A stretch of DNA of 64,000 bases from Misgurnus anguillicaudatus (lineage: Eukaryota > Chordata > Actinopteri > Cypriniformes > Cobitidae). Made by a program: the position numbers and the translations under genes. The notes under the pieces were generated by a model. The model was not told the DNA's origin and ran no database searches. It worked only from the letters and a program-made list of their open reading frames with translations. This document shows, piece after piece, positions 60,345-64,000 of the stretch (its first letter is position 1; each line of letters begins with the position of its first letter). The stretch lies in NCBI RefSeq assembly GCF_027580225.2, contig NC_073354.2, positions 26,308,001-26,372,000 of the forward strand, read 5' to 3'.

Positions 60345-61075
60345 TAAAGGCGCTGTGTGTAAATTGTGTAGGTGCCTAGTGGTGAGATTGTAAATTGCAA
60401 TCAACGACTCAGTCCACAGCTCACCCCTTCCTTAAAGGTGAAGTGTGTAACTTTTAGAAGGATCTTTTGACAGCAATGCAATATAATATAGATAACTATA
60501 TTATCAGTTGTGTATAAAGACCTTATATAATGAACTGGATTGTTTTTATTACCTGAGAATGAGCGGTTTTATCTACATAGACTGCGGGCCCCCCACATGT
60601 AAGCGGCCATTTTGTGCCACCATGTTTCTACAATAGCCCTAAATGGACAAACTGCTCTACAGAACGCGTTTGTCACTACGTTGTCTCAGATGATGACATG
60701 TCTGTCCTGTGACGGCTATCGTAGCTTTTCGATATGCTTCAAAAGAGATGGGTGCAATTTGTAACCTCACCACTAGATGCCGCTAAAATCAACACACTGC
60801 ACCTTTGAGAAACGCATAAGGAAGCTACGGTAGCCGCCACAGACAAACAAGTCGTCGTCTCAGTCAGACAACATAGTGAAGAAACACGCTCTGTAGACCA
60901 GTTTGTCCATTTAGGGCTACTGGAGAAACATAGCGGTGCAAAATGACCACTTCCATGTAAGGGAGGGGACATGCAGTGTATGTAGATAAAACGACTCATT
61001 CTAAGGTAATAAAAACATAACAGTTTATAAGGTCTTACACTACTGAAAATATAGTTACACCCTATGGCCATATGT
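60345..61075. mobile_element. Foldback repeat (long imperfect inverted arms)
   Basis: The stretch from about 60433 to 60740 (AGGTGAAGTGTGTAACTTTT, CCCTAAATGGACAAACTG, CAGATGATGACATG) is inverted at about 60810-61075 (CAGTTTGTCCATTTAGGG and so on). A GCACCTTT/AAAGGTG pair is also present. Exact ends are unclear. Confidence 0.65.
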
Positions 61076-62684
61076 ATTTATTAAACTGAATTAAGTCTGT
61101 GATTCAATTCAATATAAGAGTCTACATGTGCTTCAAAGTACATTTACATTTTGTGTTGAATTTGCATATATCCTTTGTCATGCAAGCAAGTTGTTGAATG
61201 GATCATTTCAATCAGTGAGTCTTTTGCTGATTCACCCAGTATCTCTTTTTCTACAGCTATGAGTACATTTTCCAATGTCGATGCTGGTCATACCATTTTA
61301 GCAACAATCAATCGGAGAGAAACCCCAAGAGATATGCCCGCTTGAAGCAAATTAGCTTGTTGTGAAGACAGGAAATGGTTGTTTTACTACACTGTTATTG
61401 GTTAGGCTTTTGTGCGTATTGTGTACTGTTACTGTACTTTTTGCAAAGTCTTTTATTCAGCTTCTCTGAACTATTGGGAGACTGCAAATATCTGAGCATG
61501 ACAAGCTCATGACCTCCAAATCATTCTATATTTATATCACTTTGTTACTTTCCACTGTGGCTGTCATCACACAGGAAGTTCTCATTCTCACCTGTTATCA
61601 TGTAACATTAAGTGTGTGTGTGTGTGTATGTGTGTGTATGTGTAGAGCTGACTGCTCATTTCAGAATGTTTTTATTGGCATGTTACCTTACTGATATGTT
61701 CATGAATAATAGAAATGACATTTAATTAATTCAGTGTGCTTTGAAATGTAAATGCATAGCTTGTTGTATTGCTCTGCTGACACTAAAAATTCATAATTGT
61801 TGATTATTCACATTGATATTGTACTTGCGATTATAGACAATTAATAGATCTTACATTTGAATATTTAAAACTTTGATAACTTTCTTTGAACAAGTAGCTG
61901 CATGGTAAATTCTAAACATCCAAAACTAAATAATATAATTTAAATCACAAACAATTAAGGGAGTTATATTTTTAGTAAAAACTCCAAATGAATGGCTAAA
62001 GGACACGCCGTCAACGGATTAATTTAAAATCTCTGATTCACTACTGTATTTGGTGCCCAAACATACTGCTGAAACGTACAGAAATTAGTACAAATGGACC
62101 ACTGTAATTAAGGCTTTTGCCGATTATATAATTGTTTCACCCGTAATTGTCCGATTCGTTTATCAATGAATTGTGCAGCCCTGACACCACTATTGCCAGT
62201 TTGTCATACAACTTTGTTCATCCACTTGTTTTCTAAGGTGACACGTTCAGTTTTGCACATCATCGACTCTTCGTGCATCTTAACTTCTTGATTACAATGC
62301 AACATGCACAACATTTGTCATTTTACAATTATCCTGATGAGGTCAACCATATTTACAGCAGTGGATTACATAAAGTGATATTTGAGAATATGAAAATTTG
62401 CATTGAAATGAATAGTGACAGGCAGGTTTTTCAAAGCCATGATGTCATCAAGACAGTCCATTGACCACATCATGAAAATGTAGTGTCATTCAGGACATAT
62501 CACCTATCAACCACAGTGTGGTTTCTTAGTGCCTGACCATACTGCTAACATAGTAAAATGATTAAGCTAAGTTTTCTTTTAGTCAGTTGCAACAGTTTCT
62601 CAGCAGATGACATCATGTTCATGCATTGACATGATTCGCACAACTGGCGCAACGTCATAAAATGTCTCTGAGCAGGTTCACGCC

Positions 62685-63480
62685 AACTTTTGGGGGAAAA
62701 CAAACTAGACTTTACATTGACTTCCATACAAAATAGCAATGTTCGTACACACCCGGCAGGCGTAAATAACTTAAGAAATCACTCAGATTAAACATGTAAT
62801 TATCTGTCCACCCTGCCTGCCATAGAGCGCGAAAGATACATTAACACATTTAATTTGGTCAATATAAAAACATGTCCCTTTCATTCTCACAGCATCAAAT
62901 TTGTGTAACAACGCTCCCCATTGGCCAGAAATGTCTTACCCGGACATTTACTCGTACCTCATCGAGTCAACAGGGAAGCCTGTGAATTATTTTACTTCGT
63001 ATTTGAAAGTTACTTCGTATTTATATATTATGTCTTTATATTTAGAGTACTGAGTGCACTTTTCCGTCCAGCCATACAACTAGCCGCTGCTCTAGTTGTC
63101 GTTGTCCAGTTGTCTGTCATATACGGCAATTCGGCCAATGTCCCGGAAGTTAGCGGGAGTGAGAAAATGGCAGAAAATGTAAAAGCGCCTTCAGCTTTCA
63201 AAGCCGCCGTGTGGAAGCACTTTGGCTTAATAAAAGGTTTAAAAAAAATCACCTCTATTTTTTACATTTTTATAAAAAAGAAAAAATATTATAAAGTATC
63301 GCAACATGCATCGTATCGCATTGTGATACATTGTATCATGGGGCATGTATCGTGATATGTATTATCGTGAGGCCCTTGCCAATACCCAGCCCTATTGGCG
63401 TCCGTGTACGAATGTTGCTTTGTTCCGCTATTTTGTATGAAAGTCTATGAGAAATCTAGTTTGTTTCCCCCCAAAAGGGG
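62685..63480. mobile_element. Foldback repeat interrupted by a hAT remnant
   Basis: The left arm (CTTTTGGGGGAAAACAAACT, then TACAAAATAGCAATGTTCGT) is inverted in the right arm at about 63400-63480 (ACGAATGTTGC..., then AGTTTGTTTCCCCCCAAAAG). The middle carries the hAT-like stretch ending at 63395. Confidence 0.75.
63167..63235 (+). pseudogene. BED-zinc-finger fragment of a hAT transposase
   Basis: The frame reads MAENVKAPSAFKAAVWKHFG then LIK, resembling the start of BED-finger hAT transposases (W-K-H-F-G motif). The CxxC and the rest of the enzyme are missing. Just downstream, the sequence ending AATACCCAGCCCTA (63382-63395) looks like a hAT right terminus (complement TAGGGCTGGGTATT). It appears to be an internally deleted, non-functional relic. 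Confidence 0.5.
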
Positions 63481-63871
63481 CGATGACGAAATTTACAGTT
63501 AAGTTCCCGGATGTGCCGGTAGTCCGTATTGCTGTGATGCGATTAAACTCACACTTGTATGCGTGTAGTTATAGACTTGATAAGGGTGCTATGTGTGCCA
63601 GATGAGTGAGACCTGGAAGTTTGAATATTTCATGCTAAAAATCATTTGGCTAAGCTTGGGTCATTTGAATGTCCCATCTGCCCCTTGGATATCACACAGT
63701 GTTGTCCTGGAGGTCAACAGCTGGTCAGAGTCTTCTGTTTAAAATATGAGCACAGCCTCGCCCCAGACTACTTAATATTGATTAGATTACAGACAGTATA
63801 TATGAGTTATTTTGCTGTAAGCTAAATGTTTGTATCTGATTTTTATAAATAGTAGTTATTTTCTGCAGGGC

Positions 63872-64000
63872 TCGAAATTGCGACCATTTTGGTCGCATAT
63901 GCGACCGAAATTTAATCGGTGCGACCTTAAAATATATTTGGGAGCATTTGTGCGACTGCCCATTTTGTTGTGACGCGAGTTGATTGTGATCCTGCGTGCT
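63872..64000. mobile_element. Left end of a further repeat, cut by the window edge
   Basis: GGGCTCGAAATTGCGACCAT begins a stretch with the internal palindrome GGTCGCATATGCGACC (63891-63906). It resembles the terminus of a dispersed fish DNA transposon. Its other end is outside the window. Confidence 0.45.

Larger units (their letters stand above)
51949..64000. other. Intergenic or long first-intron DNA, repeat-rich
   Basis: No conserved coding exon is recognised on either strand. The stretch holds the foldback and hAT elements listed separately, a (GT)n run at about 61610-61645 and the start of an unplaced repeat at about 58591 (AGAGGTCGACCGATATTGG). Between about 51949 and 53900, and between 55190 and 56500, I see nothing definable. 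Confidence 0.55.

Noticed and set aside
60739..61071. 110-residue - strand open frame
   Set aside because: It lies in the right arm of a foldback repeat; the frame is fortuitous.

Overview
The window is animal genomic DNA, almost certainly from a ray-finned fish and probably a cypriniform. It is AT-rich, its genes are split by long introns, and it is packed with short inverted-repeat (foldback) DNA transposons of the kind abundant in zebrafish-like genomes. Spliced together by hand, the exons give three vertebrate orthologues: the 3' two thirds of cdc42bpa (MRCK-alpha kinase, + strand, 1401-28223), a complete fzd3 (Frizzled-3, - strand, 45559-32930) and a complete fbxo16 (F-box only protein 16, + strand, 47488-50837). 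Family assignments rest on protein patterns recognised by eye; no search was run.

Layout. Positions 1-1400 are intron. From 1401 to 28223 lie 26 cdc42bpa exons coding for coiled coil, a Ser-rich linker, a C1 domain, a PH domain, a citron-homology (CNH) domain, a CRIB motif and a Ser-rich tail. Its introns hold many foldback elements, several nested in one another. The 3' UTR probably runs to about 30880. fzd3 meets it tail to tail: the two canonical poly(A) signals lie about 40 bases apart. The fzd3 3' UTR holds about 1.3 kb of GAATTC-rich minisatellite. fzd3 occupies six coding exons up to 45559. A GC-box-containing divergent promoter region (about 46900-47300) separates it from fbxo16. From about 51700 to the end there is a possible first exon of another + strand gene, then transposon-rich DNA without recognisable coding exons.

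The gene products are not known to form one pathway. MRCK-alpha is a Cdc42 effector kinase that drives actomyosin contraction, Frizzled-3 is a Wnt/planar-polarity receptor, and FBXO16 is a presumed SCF ubiquitin-ligase substrate receptor. The head-to-head fzd3/fbxo16 pair also occurs in human (8p21), so that part of the order is ancient. CDC42BPA lies elsewhere in human (1q42).

The points most worth a second look are: two successive cdc42bpa exon junctions that do not resolve into ordinary GT-AG splicing; the satellite-bearing fzd3 3' UTR facing a convergent gene end; several transposon nests whose insertion order can be read from the sequence; and inverted intronic arms around cdc42bpa exons that could pair in the pre-mRNA.
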